Source of the DNA: Chrysoporthe austroafricana | Taxonomy: Eukaryota; Ascomycota; Sordariomycetes; Diaporthales; Cryphonectriaceae | Direction: 5' to 3' | DNA: 64,000 bases | Assembly (NCBI GenBank): GCA_001051155.2 | Contig: JYIP02000004.1 | Coordinates: 1,576 to 65,575 of the forward strand | Shown: positions 1-11,010 of the stretch, in pieces | How the letters are laid out: every line of letters begins with the position of its first letter | Numbering within the stretch: position 1 is the first letter of the stretch | Notes under the pieces: model-generated | Seen by the model: only the letters and a program-made list of their open reading frames with translations | Database searches by the model: none | What the model was told of the DNA's origin: nothing | Program-made: the position numbers and the translations under genes

Positions 1-1495
1 TTGCTTATTTTATTTACTTTATTTGCTATTTATTTTCTTTGCTATTAATTACTTATTATTTCTTGCTTATTATATATATTGCTTTTTTTATTTATTATTT
101 CTTTTATTTGCTTTTTATTTTGCTTATTACTTGCTTTTTTTATTATTTATTTTTCTTTTTATTTATTCTTTATTATTTATTATCTGCTATTTGCTTTTTT
201 TATTCTTTATTTTATTTTTTATTTATTTTATTTTTCATTTATACAAAAATATTAAATAATATTTAATAAAGAAAAAATAAAAAATAAGAAATAATAACGA
301 AATAATTAGCGAATAAATATTTTTTATTTATTTTATTTATATTTTATTATAAATTATTTATTCTTTATTTTTTATTATTTGCTATTTATTTCTTTTTTTA
401 TTTATTTTATATTTTCCTATTAATATTAAACATTTATATTACTTTTCATTTGCTTTATTTACTATTTATTCTTTTCATTTTTTATTTTATATATTGCTTA
501 TTATTTGCTTTATTTACATTATTTATAATTTGCTTTATTTGCTATTTTCTTTATTAATTATTTCTTTTATTTATTATTTATTATATTAAATATTTATTTT
601 AATACGATAAACGAAATAAATAATAAATAAAAAAAATAAAAAACGAAATATAATTGCTTATTATATTTATTATTTGCTTTATTTATAATTTGCTTTATTT
701 ATTATTTATTTTATTTATTATTTTCTATTTATTATATCTTGCTTAATATTTATTTTGCTTATTATTATTTATTATTTATTATTTATTATTTATTATTTAT
801 TATTTATTATTTATTATTTATTACTTATTTTATTTATTATTTACTTTACTTCCTATTTGCAAATAAATAAATATAATATTATATATTAATTTTTATTTTT
901 TGTTTATTTATCTAAATTAATCGATATAAGCTTTATTTATAAATATTATATCGGAAAAAAGAGTTTAAAAGAATAGCAAATTTTAGCTTTTTCTCCTATT
1001 TATTTTACTAATCTATTTTCTGATCAGAAATGCGAGCGGATTAGAAATAATATAGAAAGTTCTTTAATCTATTAATTACTTAATCAGAGTTCCGAATTAA
1101 AACTAATATAAAACCCGTTTCGTTTTAATTGGTTATTTCAAAAAATAAGGCTTGCCCTATTAATTTTCTGGGTAAAAACTTAAGGTTTGCAATTGCAATC
1201 TTCTTAAACGTTATATAGTTCTTATATTTAGATATATTATAAATTATATTGGATAGATAAGAAATCGAATTAAAGCGATATAAATACTTTGAAAAACGGG
1301 TTGAATATAGTTTATATAATTTTAAAACGATCCTTTATTCCCGGTTTTTGCTAGCGCCAAATTTTTGCCTATACAAAAAACTATTCTTTACCTTGAAAAC
1401 ACTTTTACTTAAAGATAAGGTTTCGTAATTTTATGGTTTTTGCGAATTATACTTTTGCTATAATCTTTAATTTTAGTTTTGCATATTGGGTTATA
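1..1495. repeat. AT-rich low-complexity DNA, no gene
   Basis: The first 900 bases are almost only T and A on the + strand, built from shuffled TTTATT/TTGCTTATT-like words. A clean heptamer microsatellite (TTATTTA, roughly eight copies) lies near 766-821. Open frames here translate to Phe/Leu/Tyr/Ile strings and are composition artefacts. Bases 900-1495 are less simple but still AT-rich, with no recognisable coding. No telomeric TTAGGG repeats are seen. Confidence 0.8.
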
Positions 1496-2553
1496 ATAAT
1501 TAAGTTATAGGATTAAAGTTTTGCAAGAATAAAATACGGGTTATAAGAATTCCCGGGGCTTATAAAATAACCCATAATTATATAAATAAGGGTTAGGGTT
1601 GGAATAAACCGATAAGATTAATATCGATCCCGAAAGATCGATAAGCTTAATAAAAGAACTTATCGATTTAAAATGAAAAGCTGGATATATAAAAATAGAA
1701 TATTTACTAGATAAATTATTATAGCTTTTCAATTATAAATTTAAGTACCATTTGGACCCTATTAGACATTCAAATAATAGCCGCTTTAAGCTTATAAATA
1801 TTGCGCTATTTAATTAAACGTATTTCGATATTTAAAGCTTATATTTAGTACCGCTCTTATTAATATAAACCCTTTAATATTACGGTATATTTTAAGATTG
1901 CTGCAGCGTTTATAATAGAAAAGCTGGATATATAAGGACGGAATATTTATTAAATAAATTGCTATAACTTTTTAATCGTTAATTTAAATATTATTTCAAT
2001 TATAAGTAATAGCCTTATAGCTTATAAACCCTCTATACTTGTAAACTTAGTATGTTTCCTTATTTAAAGCTATATTTAGCACCGCTCTTGCTAGTATAAA
2101 ACCCTTTTGACCCTATAGTATTTTAAGATCGCTGCAGCGTTTATAACAGTACCGTTCCGGCTATAAAGCGAAAAATAAAGCAAAACCTTAAAACAGTTTA
2201 TATAAGTATAAGAGTTAAAGTTATATAAGATAGAAGTGGACCGCAAAACCGATCTATCGGTCTTGCAATAGAATTATAAACCGATAAGAATAACGAACGG
2301 TCCTAGCAATTTAAAACTAAAAAGCTAGATATATAAAAATCGAATATTTATTAAATAAATTGCTATAGCTTTTTAATTAATAATTTAAATATTATTTCCA
2401 TTATAAGTAATAGCCTTATAGTTTATAAACCTTTTGCACTTATAATTTAATATATTTTTTTATTTAAAGCTTATATTTAATACCGCTTTTATTAGCATAA
2501 ACCCTTTTAACTCTATAATATTTTAAGATTGTTATAGCGTTTATAATATTATT
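1495..2553 (+). repeat. Stack of three degenerate LTR copies (A/B/C gypsy family)
   Basis: Three head-to-tail copies of the LTR found in elements A, B and C end near 1917, 2152 and 2553. Each ends with the family terminus, a RIP-altered form of CTGCAGCGTTTATAACA. The first copy is near full length, starting around 1500 with an uncertain edge. The second starts directly after it at about 1918 and holds only the 3' half, and the third is also 5'-truncated. Shared landmarks are the AAAAGCTGGATATATAAA-like block and the block reading TAGTATAAACCCTTT. No internal retroelement sequence lies between them. Confidence 0.75.
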
Positions 2554-3111
2554 ATTAATTTACTCGTAAATTCTTATAAGCCTTTTAATAAATTTACTTG
2601 AATTTATTAAGCAAATTCGCTATTAGCATACGGTAAATCTATTGCAAATTTTCCGAATATAATATTATTACTTTTATTCGGTAATTAAGAAAGCATTAAA
2701 AGCCTTTCGAAAAAATAAGCTTGTTTTAATAACTTAATAAGCATTATTAATATCAGATTCAATATAAAGTTTTATTATATCCAAAATAATATATAATTAA
2801 AAAATCAATCAATTCGAAAAAAAATTAGTTAAGAAAAAACAGAATATATAAAAAGGGTTGAAATAGCAATATAGCTAGCTAGGGTAATCCAAAAGGGGGT
2901 GGTCCGACTTATATTCCGTATTATTTGAAAGGAACTTAGCATCGTTCTTGCTAGCATAAACCCTTTAAGTACTTCAATTAGCAGCCAGTTACTGCAGCGG
3001 TCATTACACGTTCGGTCCTTCCGACTATTAATCCGTATAGACCTTTTTGTGACCTGCATATTGAATGGGTTATAACAAAAGGACCTAATGCGACAGCGCT
3101 AGTAAAGGTAG
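2554..3111. other. Transition from RIP-altered DNA to gene island; partial LTR relic
   Basis: AT-rich to about 2,880, then base composition rises sharply. Bases about 2930-3035 still resemble the LTR 3' end (TTCTTGCTAGCATAAACCC, then a CTGCAGCGGTCAT-like end) but are GC-richer than the other LTR copies. No gene is supported. An open frame on the minus strand (2829-3059) coincides with this relic and is not considered coding. Confidence 0.55.
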
Positions 3112-6100
3112 CTAAATGACGACAACAGAAGAGACGCCAGATAATGGTATATTGTGCCGCTTTGTTAAAGCCCGAGATCCGTTGTGATAGATGTTAAGTA
3201 GAGTCTCTTCGCCCAGTAGCGTGATGGCTTCAATGTTGACTTTGGCATTATATCCAAATGTGCCATTCACGGACAATGTGCCGCCCTCGAACGAGAATTG
3301 CAGGAAGCTCGATGCGGTAACAAGGGACTCGCCATCGTCTAGGTACAGCGATCCTTTAGCTGTGCCATCCGGGCCCGGAGCAATGACTAAGTTGAAGTTC
3401 TCACGTCGAAGGGCGGTCGTTGTATTGGCCCCATTGGCGCGCATTGGTATGATGCTACCACCGCGAATGTATACCGGAATCTCATCGTACCACACATCGT
3501 CGCGGGTTACGTAGGTGCCATTGCCCTGAACCTTCTCAAACGTATCAAAGTCGTAGAATAGATCATTAGGCAGGTAGAAAGTGACGCTGGTCGAATTGAC
3601 ATCCAATACTGGAGAAACCAGCAGAGCTTCGCCGTGAAAGAATTGCATGTCAATGTCGTACGTATTGGTGTCTTCGGGGTACTGCCACAGCAGCGGTGTG
3701 ATCATTGGGGCTCCAGTCTGGTTCTGGATGTAAAGGTTGGTGTAAAAATAATCGAGCAACTTATAACGAGTGGATAGAGCTTTGCGAGCAGCATCTGCTA
3801 CTTCAGGCCACAAGAAAAACTCCTGGCGTGGAGAGAGGCTGTCGGCATGGTTGCGCATAAAGGGGTACCAAGAACCCAGAACTGCCCAGCGAGAGCACAG
3901 CAGGACATTCGTAGGGCCCATGAAGCCGCAAACGTCTGTGCCTACCATGGGTAGCTGGTACATGGAAGTGAACTGAATCATCTGGTTGATTGAGACGCGG
4001 TAATCGCGGTCGGTGGATGAGTCGTCACCAAACCAATGACTTTAAGCAAGTTAGTTCGCACCAAAACACTATTGAAGTGGCTATTTTGGACTTACGCCAG
4101 ACGCTTGCCGTCTCCGGCGAAAGTAGACCGCGAGATACTATTAGTCAGGAGGTCAGTACACATTCTACAGCATAAAACATCAAAGCAGAAGGGTACTCAC
4201 ACAAAAGCCCTCTTGTCGGGACGACGTGAAGTCATTGCATTATGGCTGTGAACACCCATCATACTTCCGTAGATATTGTGCACATCAAGCTCAGCTACAC
4301 CATTGGAGTGATAAAGTTCAGTTGGCAGAGTTTGTATGTTCAGATCGCCGTAGTACGCGTCTATGTCGTATGGAGGATTGACGAGGTTTCGACCACGGAA
4401 ACCTAGCATCGACCCGGGTGTATCTGCTGGGAGGGATCTCTTGAGAACTGTGCTCTCACCGTCTGTGTCAAATGTCGTTGCTCGAGGATCGGTAAGGTTG
4501 GTTGCAATCGTCGTCGTGTTGACCGACGTGTCGACGAAGTCAGACACGGACATGGTCCAGTTGCAACCGCCTGTCTGTATGCTGCGAGTTTGGGGATCAA
4601 GAATGTAATCGCCATCTGTAGTATATCGTGGATAAGTGTATGTAACTTTCGAATTGACAGGTAATTGGACGCTGATACTATAATCTCCACTTGACCCTGA
4701 CAGCGACGGTGCAAAGTACGGGGCGCCGGAACCGATGGCCGAAGCATTGCCCAATATGAGGAGGAGCTCGCCATCAGCCGTTGTAGCGTTGACGTTAAAT
4801 GTGACAACCGCCATGCAATGAGGCTGGAATTCGTCAGGAAACCCAGGAATTGCATACGGCGAGTACATGCGTGCTGCTGGTGGTCGTGGAGGATCAGTAC
4901 CCTCAACCGTTGGGCCCTCAATAGCGATCAGGGCAGGATTGTAGCATGGGTAAGTGCAGAAACTGGCCACTTCGTTCATGTCTATCCAAAGACCGTCGAT
5001 GTCAACACCACCGCTCGCATTGAAGAAGTATGCGAATTGCTCTGTCCAGAAATCCTGGGTCTCTGAAAGGAACCAGTCAGGAAAGTTGGTGGGACCTGGC
5101 CAGTCCACGCCGGTATATACGGAGCCATTCTCGAATTTCAAGAAGACATCCAGGGAAACACCGTCATTGTATGGCTTATAGTCGCGGGCGGCCACGAAGC
5201 CGTCAACCATCATTACATAGTGCTGGTCGTGATCATGAAGATGGTCCACGATCTGGCGGACCTTATCCAGCGGGTATCGGAGAGGATCTAGCGAGAAGAC
5301 GCTTCGATAGTCCATGTAGTCGATGTCGTTCCAAATTGACTCGAGTGGGATGTCTGCAGAACTGTAATTTGCGACGACGCCGGCAGTTTCGTATACATCC
5401 TGATAACCATACTTGCACTGATGGAAGCCAAAGGTCCAGTAAGGCACAAGCCCAGGGTGCCCGACAACGTCGGCATACTGAGCAGAAACATCCTTCGGAG
5501 TAGGTCCGGCGAGGAAATATAGGTCGAATACGCCTCCCAAGGTTTTCCAGTCAAGATAATAGCCTGGTGCGTCGCCGATGTCTATCTTCATACCAACGGA
5601 ACTCCGAAAGAAGACAGCGTGGGTGCCATTGCTACCTCGGTGATCATAGTAGACGGGATGCGAGCCGTACAGATTAGCGTCAGTTGGAACATATCCCTCC
5701 CCGGAGTTCCAGATGGTATGGGAATAGTTGCTTGGGTCGTGACGAATAGGGTCGGCGTTCTCTCCAAGACCGTAGATGTTGGGCGTGTCGGCAAGCGAAG
5801 TGCGGATCCTCAAATATTCTGTCTCAAATACAAGGACTTCGCCAGATGTGTTGAACAGGACTTGACCATTGGAGCGTCGAGTGACTGCAAATGAGAAAGG
5901 ATCGTTGACCATAGAGAAGCTGAGATCGCTATCCTCTGTAGGGTTGTTTGAGCCGGGGGATGCTAAATTGGCCTCGGACAACTGGTAGGCACGCTCTTCA
6001 GCGTCAAAAATCTTGACATGCAGACGTTTCTCTGGGTTTTGGTTGACGTTTAGTTACTTCTTCCAACTTTTCAGGATAATTGTAGTGTTACCTACCATTT

Positions 6101-6303
6101 TGGTACTCCACCAACAATTTCAAGGTCGTGATATCGTCTCCATAAATGTTGCAAGCGTCACCGTTGAGCTCAAGGTCGGCTGTCACCCAACCATTGCCCT
6201 TCGTCACGTTCGAGGCCTTGTAGCCGGGACAATCATTGGGATCTTTCTCTGCGGCATTCACGAGTGCGGCTACCGCCAACAATGGGGCTAAAACAGACCT
6301 CAT
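3112..6303 (-). CDS. Secreted GH31 alpha-glucosidase with an inserted CBM20-like segment
   Basis: Four exons: 6303-6096, 6031-4201, 4137-4096 and 4039-3112. Introns are 64, 63 and 56 bases with GT..AG ends. The joined frame closes exactly at 1002 aa. Residues 1-17 form a signal peptide (MRSVLAPLLAVAALVNA), followed by the CPGYKASNV start typical of mature fungal alpha-glucosidases. Catalytic landmarks are the nucleophile Asp near residue 420 in GLWIDMNEVASF and the acid/base Asp near 699 in HWFGDD. The acid/base motif is completed only after splicing the 42-base exon. Family knowledge: it releases glucose from the non-reducing ends of maltose and starch oligomers outside the cell. Residues about 476-571, between the nucleophile and GFRGRNLVNPPYDI, look like a starch-binding CBM20 fold with the usual sugar-binding Trp residues replaced. 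Many N-glycosylation sequons fit secretion. The functional call is firm; substrate preference is not known. Confidence 0.93.
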
Positions 6304-7226
6304 ATTGAACAGTCTCGTCGTGGCAAGGTCATAGGAATGTTAAGAAGATTTCCAGAGTCCGAAAAGGAGGTTCGAAACCCGTTGATATATGTTCCCTCCG
6401 AGCGTCACAACCCCCCCCCCCTCTCCAAAAAAAAACATTAGGTGCATCATTCATTCTATCCGGCCCTTCGTCGGTCCATCTTGAAAGCTCAGCTACGTCT
6501 GGTCTGACTCGCGAGCAGATAACACTACAAATTGAGTGGGGGCCCGTGTGCTTTGGATCAATCTTATCCCAAACGTGCATAGTCCTCGAGTCTTGCCCGG
6601 GCTTGCAGCCCGCATCCTGTACTTGTGACTTGGCGGTGAATGTACTTACTTTCGCCTCTTGCCCCTCGAAAACCGGGTATGCCGGGAGTGAAGTTACATC
6701 GGGGCTTAAGAGGTCCACCCATATTTTCCAAGGAGAGAAAACCTGGTTTGACCGGGGAACTCCTGGGGTCTGACTCCATTATCAGGCTCTTTAATCAAGA
6801 GGTAAAACCCCGCATTAGCTTGGATGATTCCCCGCTCACATTCCCTAGAGTAGTTCGACTTTGGCTGGAATTGCTAATGTGTTTGTGGGGTAGACATCCA
6901 CTCTGAGACTTGTTTTAATTAGCACGAAAAAGTAGAAGCTGGTGCCTCTGATCACTATAGCTAGTAGTTTGGTTTGCACTTAATCAACCGGGCCGGTACA
7001 GGCCTAATGGGGTTTATCGTTAGTAATAATGCTATTTTTAATTAGAATTTAAAATAGGATGTAATGAATTACTATAGTATTTGAGAATTTTAAAGTACTT
7101 TGAAAGTTTATATTAGCAAAAGCGGTATTAAATATAAAATTTAAATATAAAAACTTAAATATAATCGTATAATATATTAAAAATATATTTATTAAAATCG
7201 ATATATATATACATATATATACATTG
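6304..7226. other. Intergenic: GH31 promoter, homopolymer runs and a reversed LTR scrap
   Basis: This lies upstream of the GH31 gene and downstream of the esterase gene. A C-run at about 6411-6424 is followed closely by an A-run. Bases about 7030-7220 turn AT-rich and include a reverse-orientation piece of the A/B/C LTR (TTTATATTAGCAAAAGCGG near 7107). Open frames in 6329-6906 overlap one another on both strands and show no family resemblance, so none is called. Confidence 0.5.
6461..6474 (+). promoter_or_regulatory. CGG-N8-CGG site upstream of the GH31 gene (AmyR-type consensus)
   Basis: CGGCCCTTCGTCGG lies about 160 bases upstream of the GH31 start codon. The spacing CGG-N8-(C/A)GG is the consensus known for AmyR, the Zn2Cys6 activator of amylolytic genes in aspergilli. 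One short match can arise by chance, so this is a suggestion only. Confidence 0.35.
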
Positions 7227-8210
7227 CTAACCTGTCTTTAACGTTATTATAGCAGCACATAAGTTTTCCACCTCCCTAATAGATACCCTTGCTATTGGCG
7301 CTAAGTATTCAAACGAATGCCCGACTCCTGAATATAAGTGCAGCTCACAGTCGATATTCTCTTCCATGATGCGACGAGCATACTGGATAGCCTCGTCCCG
7401 GAAGATATCCAGACTACCCACTTCGACGTATGTGGACGGAAGGCCAGCCACGCTCTTGACCCTGGCTGGAGCAGCATATGGGTCTGTATCCTCTGCCCCG
7501 ACCTTGTCTCTCCCTCCCAAGAGTGCTCCCCACGCATCGAGATTGTTGTGATATTTCCAACATGCAAACTCCTCGAGCTTCCGATTTCCGCTGATGGTTC
7601 GGTCGTCGATCATTGGCGATAGCAGAATCTGTTTCGCCAGAGGAGGCTGCAAGCAGCTGTCCCGAGCCTTGAGAGCGACGGCCGCCATCAGACCGCCACC
7701 TGCACTTTCCCCCATCACAGCGATCAAAGTCGGATCCACGTCCATTTGCGCAGCGTTGTCGATCAGCCACCTGAGAGCTGCGAAGCAGTCATCTGTAGGT
7801 ATGGGATGAGGATATTCAGGGGCGAGCCGATAGTCTACGCTGAAAATTTGGATGTGGCATTTCGCGGCGAGGATGGCGAGTCGTTTGACGCTGTAGTCGG
7901 CTGTGCCGAGGATCATTCCACCGCCATGGGCGAAGAGAACCGCGGGCCTGCCAGAGGGTGATTTGGGAATCAGAGCGCTTGGACGCACGCGGTAGACTTT
8001 GATCTGGCATCCTCCGGAGACAGAGAGTTGGTATATCGTTACATCGGTGTCTGGTGTTTCGGGGATGAGTGTATTTCGCCGCGTCTGGATCAGCTCCCAG
8101 AACTTTCGTCGTCCTGGAAAGTCGCTCTCGGGCGGGGAATCCTTCGGCAGCGCGGCGATTTCCTCATGAAATGCCTTGAGAAACTCAGGGTCGCTTCTCA
8201 GAGAGGACAT
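7227..8210 (-). CDS. Alpha/beta-hydrolase fold-3 esterase/lipase (HSL family)
   Basis: A single-exon gene of 327 aa with a true ATG at 8210. It shows every hallmark of the hormone-sensitive-lipase family: the oxyanion motif HGGG at residues 95-98, nucleophile Ser169 in GESAG, Asp268 in EVGSLDIFRDE, and His298 in GVGHSFE. YRLAPEYPHP is also typical. No signal peptide or membrane segment is evident, so a cytosolic carboxylester hydrolase is likely. It is transcribed away from the class III PLP enzyme and shares about 960 bases of upstream DNA with it. A Baeyer-Villiger-type monooxygenase in the same island could supply ester substrates (inference). The 3' end abuts AT-rich DNA with an LTR scrap, yet the frame and family length look complete. 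Confidence 0.9.
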   Translation of the reverse strand: MSSLRSDPEFLKAFHEEIAALPKDSPPESDFPGRRKFWELIQTRRNTLIPETPDTDVTIYQLSVSGGCQIKVYRVRPSALIPKSPSGRPAVLFAHGGGMILGTADYSVKRLAILAAKCHIQIFSVDYRLAPEYPHPIPTDDCFAALRWLIDNAAQMDVDPTLIAVMGESAGGGLMAAVALKARDSCLQPPLAKQILLSPMIDDRTISGNRKLEEFACWKYHNNLDAWGALLGGRDKVGAEDTDPYAAPARVKSVAGLPSTYVEVGSLDIFRDEAIQYARRIMEENIDCELHLYSGVGHSFEYLAPIARVSIREVENLCAAIITLKTG

Positions 8211-9168
8211 TGGGACAGCACACCTGCTCGACGGGTCGTGGTCGATTGGATGCTTGGCTGATGCAGTGATCTCTGAGAAACGAAGGATCTAGTCTGGAGC
8301 ACTGCTAGCAGCTAAGCAGTCGCAACGAACGACTGAGTCGTTTTTGTGTCGTAACCGTCCAGCAAAAGTCTTATCTCGTAAATTAGAACCGGAAAGCAGA
8401 TAAAATCGCGAAGACCTTGTGAGCAGCCCTGAACCAATGCAATGACGTAAGTACTGCTATCAACAGTGCAGAAGCCAACTTGAGGTACAGGGTAATGTTA
8501 CCAAAAATCGTTACTAAGGAATACTACCAAGGTGTTTAAGGTAGTAATCTTGCTGAGCATACTACAAATATATTCGGAAAAGCATAGAATATGGCTAGTC
8601 CCAAGATGCAAGTCATCCCCAGATGCTATACTCGAGCGGGCACGTTACCGGGATCATCCTTTATGGGGTAACAGATTTCCCTTTCTGGGACATTTTCCGT
8701 GGATGGCGAGCACAGGACGGGTTCTAAGGAATGATTGGACACCGGCGCGGCTCCTTTATCTAGCTTCTCAAGCACATGCGCAACTCGAATTGTAACAATC
8801 AGAGGGCCGAGTTGCGGGTCGCGGGGACCGGTATCGGATTCTCCAGCCTTACCCTATTCTCATAGATCGCGAACGGCAACATATCGTCCAGCGAATCTGT
8901 GCTGCTTCTAGAAGACCTCAGAATGTACTAAATGCGTGTTCCATCCGAGTAGTGCAACATGAAGAGGCCTTACCAATATTTATAAGCCGTATAACTGCAC
9001 TCTCTGACCTTCTATTCACTCTTTGTATGCGTTAAGGGGTGCTCAGTGGGTGAGAAATTCTTCGAGATCCTGCACATACTAGTATCTTTGCTTGGTGCTT
9101 CAATCCCCATCCCGCCAGCCTTTTCGGCGCGATTCGTTGAAGACAAAAGTCAAACCTTGAATAGGACA
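8211..9168. promoter_or_regulatory. Divergent upstream region, esterase / class III PLP enzyme
   Basis: 958 bases without a supported gene between two divergent starts. A TATA-like TATTTATAAG sits at about 8976-8985, near 190 bases before the PLP enzyme ATG. An 87-codon frame at 8532 starts with GTG and has no recognisable features. An in-frame extension of the PLP enzyme frame back to 9046 also begins with GTG and is rejected as a start. Confidence 0.5.
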
Positions 9169-10587
9169 ATGGGTTCTATCAACGCCGACCACTCCTTTGC
9201 GGAGACCGCGCTCGCTGCTGCTCGCAACGCATACGCTAAGCGTAATCCTGAGTCCCAAAGGCTTCACAATGAAGGCCAGGATTACATGCCAGGCGGCAAC
9301 ACTCGCACAATCCTGCACGTCTCGCCCTTCTCTCTGACCTTCGCTTCTGGGCAAGGCGCTGAGTTGACCTCTGTGGACGGCGACACCTATGTGGACCTGC
9401 TCGGAGAATACAGCGCAGGAATATATGGCCATTCCGACCCTAGAATCAAAGAGGCGGTGGTCGAAGCCCTGTCGAAGGGTTGGAACTTCGGCGGGCAATG
9501 CACGTATGAAAAGATTCTTGCCAAAAAGGTCGTCGAACGCTTCGAGCCCAGCGGTATTGAGCATGTGCGATTCACCAACTCGGGGACCGAGTCCAACACG
9601 ATGGCCATCGCCGCTGCGATTAACTTTACTGGTCGCAAGAAGATTCTCGTCTTCAGCAGCGGATATCACGGGGGCACGCTCATCTTCGGCATGGAATTCA
9701 TGCAGAACCCCAATGTGCTCCACTCGAATCTCCCCCATGAGTTTGTCTTCGCACCTTTCAACAATGTCGAGGAGACCAAGGCGATCATCGCTGGTCTTCC
9801 CAAGGACAGCCTCGCCGCCGTCCTGATAGAGCCCCTTCAAGGCTCCGGCGGGTGCCGCAAAGCCTCACCGGAGTTCCTCCGCTTCCTGCGGCAACAGACG
9901 ACTGAGTTAGGTGCATTGTTCATCGCCGACGAGGTTATGGCGTCTCGCCTTAGCCTCAACGGATATTGCAGCACCGTGGGAGTCCGTGCGGACCTTGTGT
10001 CTCTTGGCAAATATGTCGGCGGTGGCATGACCTTTGGCGCGTTCGGCGGGCGCCGCGATGTCATGGCTCTTTTCGATCCTACGAAGGGTCTCCTACAACA
10101 CCCAGGCACATACAACAACAACGTCGTGACGATGGCGGCCGGAGTTGTTGGTTTGGATATTTTTGACAGCAAGGCGGTCGACGCCCTGAACCAGCTCGGT
10201 ATCAAGGCAAAGGCCGCTTTGCAGAAGGTCCTCGTCGAACACGGGATCTACCCAGAGTTCCTTGCCGCGGCGGATAGTGACATTGTGGAACTCGACAGCT
10301 TCAAAACCGCCACAAGCATTCTGTCCCATGACGGCATATCGAACACGGCCAAGAGCTTGCCGAGGATGTTCATCACTGGTGAAGGGAGCATGTTGAATGT
10401 CCGCTTCTCCGGAGTAGAGCGTAACACGTGGCAAGCGCTCTTCTATCACCACCTGTTGACCAAGAACATCTATGTCGCCCCTCGAGGCTACACACCGTTT
10501 CATCTTGCCTTGACGGAGAAGCACATCGATCAATATGTGGCTGCTGTTGAGGAATTCGTGATTAAATACAAGGAGACTCTGTCTTGA
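9169..10587 (+). CDS. Class III PLP-dependent aminotransferase/aminomutase (GSAM-like)
   Basis: Single-exon gene of 472 aa. The ATG at 9169 (MGSINADHSF) is chosen because the open frame upstream has only a GTG. Landmarks of fold-type I class III enzymes: GGNTR near residues 52-56, NSGTESN, the YHGG loop, cofactor-binding Asp254 in FIADEVM, and the PLP lysine 281 in SLGKYVGGG. Overall order resembles glutamate-1-semialdehyde 2,1-aminomutase. Fungi make 5-aminolevulinate through ALA synthase, so a heme role is unlikely and an amino-acid or amine transaminase/mutase is more plausible (inference). It faces the esterase head to head and ends 423 bases from the convergent FAD oxidoreductase. Substrate cannot be told from sequence. 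Confidence 0.88.
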   Translation: MGSINADHSFAETALAAARNAYAKRNPESQRLHNEGQDYMPGGNTRTILHVSPFSLTFASGQGAELTSVDGDTYVDLLGEYSAGIYGHSDPRIKEAVVEALSKGWNFGGQCTYEKILAKKVVERFEPSGIEHVRFTNSGTESNTMAIAAAINFTGRKKILVFSSGYHGGTLIFGMEFMQNPNVLHSNLPHEFVFAPFNNVEETKAIIAGLPKDSLAAVLIEPLQGSGGCRKASPEFLRFLRQQTTELGALFIADEVMASRLSLNGYCSTVGVRADLVSLGKYVGGGMTFGAFGGRRDVMALFDPTKGLLQHPGTYNNNVVTMAAGVVGLDIFDSKAVDALNQLGIKAKAALQKVLVEHGIYPEFLAAADSDIVELDSFKTATSILSHDGISNTAKSLPRMFITGEGSMLNVRFSGVERNTWQALFYHHLLTKNIYVAPRGYTPFHLALTEKHIDQYVAAVEEFVIKYKETLS

Positions 10588-11010
10588 ACAGGAGGATTCT
10601 AGCATGTGGAATTTGACAAGTTTAAATGAATGACGCAACTCTTTAGAACGAAGATTACCTCAACATTCTTGTAGCCTCATGATATGTGTATAGAATCAGG
10701 TGACATTTGCATTTTGAAGGCATGAACTGACGGGTCGATACCCTTGGCCCATAACTCTGTCTCGATTCTGCATGTAGGTGATTGGAACATGTACTTGATT
10801 AAGGCATCGTCGAGTGTCAACATAAACGTCGTCGCAGAGTTATGTAAGAATGGAGTGAAACCCTCTTCTTGATCAAGACGTCTTGAGCGCAGTCAGAGAA
10901 CCTTGGAAGCGGGAGGCATTCGATATATGGATTGGCCCTCGGATTAATTGACAATATATACATGCTATACTCGATTTGGTGCTAACAAGTGTGGACTGGA
11001 TGGGTTTCCT
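10588..11010. other. Convergent 3' intergenic space
   Basis: 423 bases between the stop codons of two convergent genes. Presumably holds both 3' UTRs. No open frame or repeat of note. Confidence 0.5.

Noticed and set aside
23..266. Two overlapping hydrophobic open frames
   Set aside because: They are translations of T-rich low-complexity DNA with no start context or family features.
2829..3059. 76-codon minus-strand frame at the island edge
   Set aside because: It overlaps an LTR relic and has no conserved motif.
6329..6906. Several overlapping frames on both strands upstream of the GH31 gene
   Set aside because: Mutually overlapping, no domain resemblance, and located in a promoter with homopolymer runs.
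8532..8795. 87-codon plus-strand frame
   Set aside because: Starts at GTG, no recognisable domain, and lies in a divergent upstream region.
9046..9168. N-terminal extension of the class III PLP enzyme
   Set aside because: The extended frame begins with GTG; the ATG at 9169 gives a normal family N-terminus.
9100..9840. 246-codon minus-strand frame opposite the PLP enzyme
   Set aside because: Antisense shadow of a clearly conserved gene; no independent similarity.
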